Part shown: piece by piece, positions 5,368 to 6,100 of the stretch
Layout: the number at the start of each line of letters is the position of its first letter
Numbering within the stretch: the first letter of the stretch is position 1
Assembly (NCBI GenBank): GCA_949499045.1
Contig: CATEEE010000173.1
Location: 1 to 6,100, forward strand
DNA length: 6,100 bases
DNA from: Marinobacterium sp. xm-d-530
GTDB taxonomy: Bacteria; Pseudomonadota; Gammaproteobacteria; Pseudomonadales; Balneatricaceae
Direction of reading: 5' to 3'
The notes under the pieces: generated by a model
Database searches by the model: none
Told to the model about the DNA's origin: nothing
What the model saw: only the letters and a program-made list of their open reading frames with translations
Made by a program: the position numbers and the translations under genes

Positions 5368-6100
5368 TGCCACAACCGATGTTAGCCCAGTACCGTCAGA
5401 GAGTTGAATCAGAACTCAGTCGACGTTTAGCTGAACGAAGCGGTATTGACCCCAACCTTCATCAGGCGATGCACTACAGTCTGATGAATGGTGGTAAACG
5501 GCTTCGCCCAACTCTGGTCTACCTAGCCAATGAGTTATTAGGCGGTCAGATTGAACAGGCTGACGCTGCAGCTTGTGCTCTAGAGTGCGTTCATAGCTAT
5601 TCATTGGTCCATGATGATCTACCGGCCATGGATAATGATGACCTGCGCCGCGGCAAACCAACCTGCCATATCCAATTCAATGAAGCGACCGCCATACTTA
5701 CCGGTGATGCATTACTGACTTGGGCGTTTGAACTGCTTAGCCAGCCAAATGAGTCTCTACCAGCAAACACTCAGCTACAGATGATTCATACACTAGCTCG
5801 ATGCAGTGGTGATCTCGGTATGGTCGATGGCCAAGCCTTTGATCTTGGCTCAGAGGGTAAAACACTGAGTCTAGAACAACTGAAAAGCATGCACGCCTCT
5901 AAAACGGGGGAACTGATTCGTGCTTCACTTCGACTGGGTGCTTTAGTTAGTGGCCATGCAACGGAAGCGGATCTTGAAGCGCTCGATCGTTACGCACAAA
6001 AAATTGGGTTAGCGTTTCAGATCCAGGATGACATCCTAGACATCGAAAGCACCACAGAGCAACTGGGCAAGCCACAGGGCTCTGATGTAGAGAGGGATAA
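5367..6100 (+). CDS. ispA: Farnesyl diphosphate synthase (3' end beyond window)
   Basis: The first 244 codons of a polyprenyl synthetase, which in full would be about 295 residues. It condenses isopentenyl diphosphate with dimethylallyl and geranyl diphosphates to make farnesyl diphosphate, the precursor of undecaprenyl phosphate, quinone and heme side chains. Visible motifs are GGKRLRP (42-48), the substrate-binding E73 and H76, the first aspartate-rich motif D83-D84-x-x-x-x-D89 with RRG (94-96), GQAFDL (155-160), KTG (179-181) and the second aspartate-rich motif DDILD (221-225). Two residues between the pairs of aspartates in the first motif make it DDLPAMD, the short-chain bacterial type. 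It starts at the ATG overlapping the xseB stop by one base; no clear ribosome site precedes it, so it is probably translated by coupling. The frame runs to the edge at 6100 with no stop. Confidence 0.95.
   Translation, partial: MPQPMLAQYRQRVESELSRRLAERSGIDPNLHQAMHYSLMNGGKRLRPTLVYLANELLGGQIEQADAAACALECVHSYSLVHDDLPAMDNDDLRRGKPTCHIQFNEATAILTGDALLTWAFELLSQPNESLPANTQLQMIHTLARCSGDLGMVDGQAFDLGSEGKTLSLEQLKSMHASKTGELIRASLRLGALVSGHATEADLEALDRYAQKIGLAFQIQDDILDIESTTEQLGKPQGSDVERD

Noticed and set aside
5001..5661. Minus-strand frames opposite xseB and ispA
   Set aside because: Both are antisense to confidently identified genes and have no family features.

Overview
The window looks like ordinary chromosomal DNA of a gammaproteobacterium, probably a marine or Oceanospirillales-like lineage. 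The best evidence is the xseB-ispA pair at the right end, which has the compact layout seen in this class, and a small periplasmic cytochrome c5. Base composition is fairly balanced and there are no insertion sequences, tRNA or rRNA genes, CRISPR arrays or phage genes. The species cannot be fixed from the sequence alone.

Left third (about 1-2027, minus strand): three membrane transporter genes run leftward in what is probably one operon. In order of transcription they are a TSUP (TauE/SafE-type) permease, an EamA/DMT-family exporter, and the N-terminal part of an MFS permease cut by the window edge. The first two are only 11 bp apart, and the EamA ribosome binding site uses the stop codon of the TSUP gene.

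Middle (2028-3904): a 146-bp divergent intergenic region leads into a type II 3-dehydroquinate dehydratase (aroQ, shikimate pathway) with an unusual N-terminal substrate loop. A small zinc-ribbon membrane protein of unknown role follows at once. Convergent to it, with a 14-bp overlap of the 3' ends, is an O6-alkylguanine-DNA alkyltransferase (PCHR active site). Divergent from that is a 61-codon gene of unknown function.

Right (3905-6100, plus strand): a monocistronic cytochrome c5 precursor ends in a clear intrinsic terminator. It is followed by a second, unrelated TSUP permease, then xseB (small subunit of exonuclease VII) and ispA (farnesyl diphosphate synthase), which overlap by one base. 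ispA runs off the right edge; in relatives dxs often follows, but that is outside this window.

The genes do not form one obvious pathway. aroQ, ispA, xseB and the alkyltransferase are housekeeping or repair functions, interspersed with transporters of unknown substrate. I see no convincing sign of a new biological system. The items most worth a second look are the variant AroQ active-site loop, the linked zinc-ribbon membrane protein, the uncharacterised 61-aa protein, the tandem hairpins after the cytochrome gene, and a nine-codon mini-ORF with a strong ribosome binding site in front of xseB.
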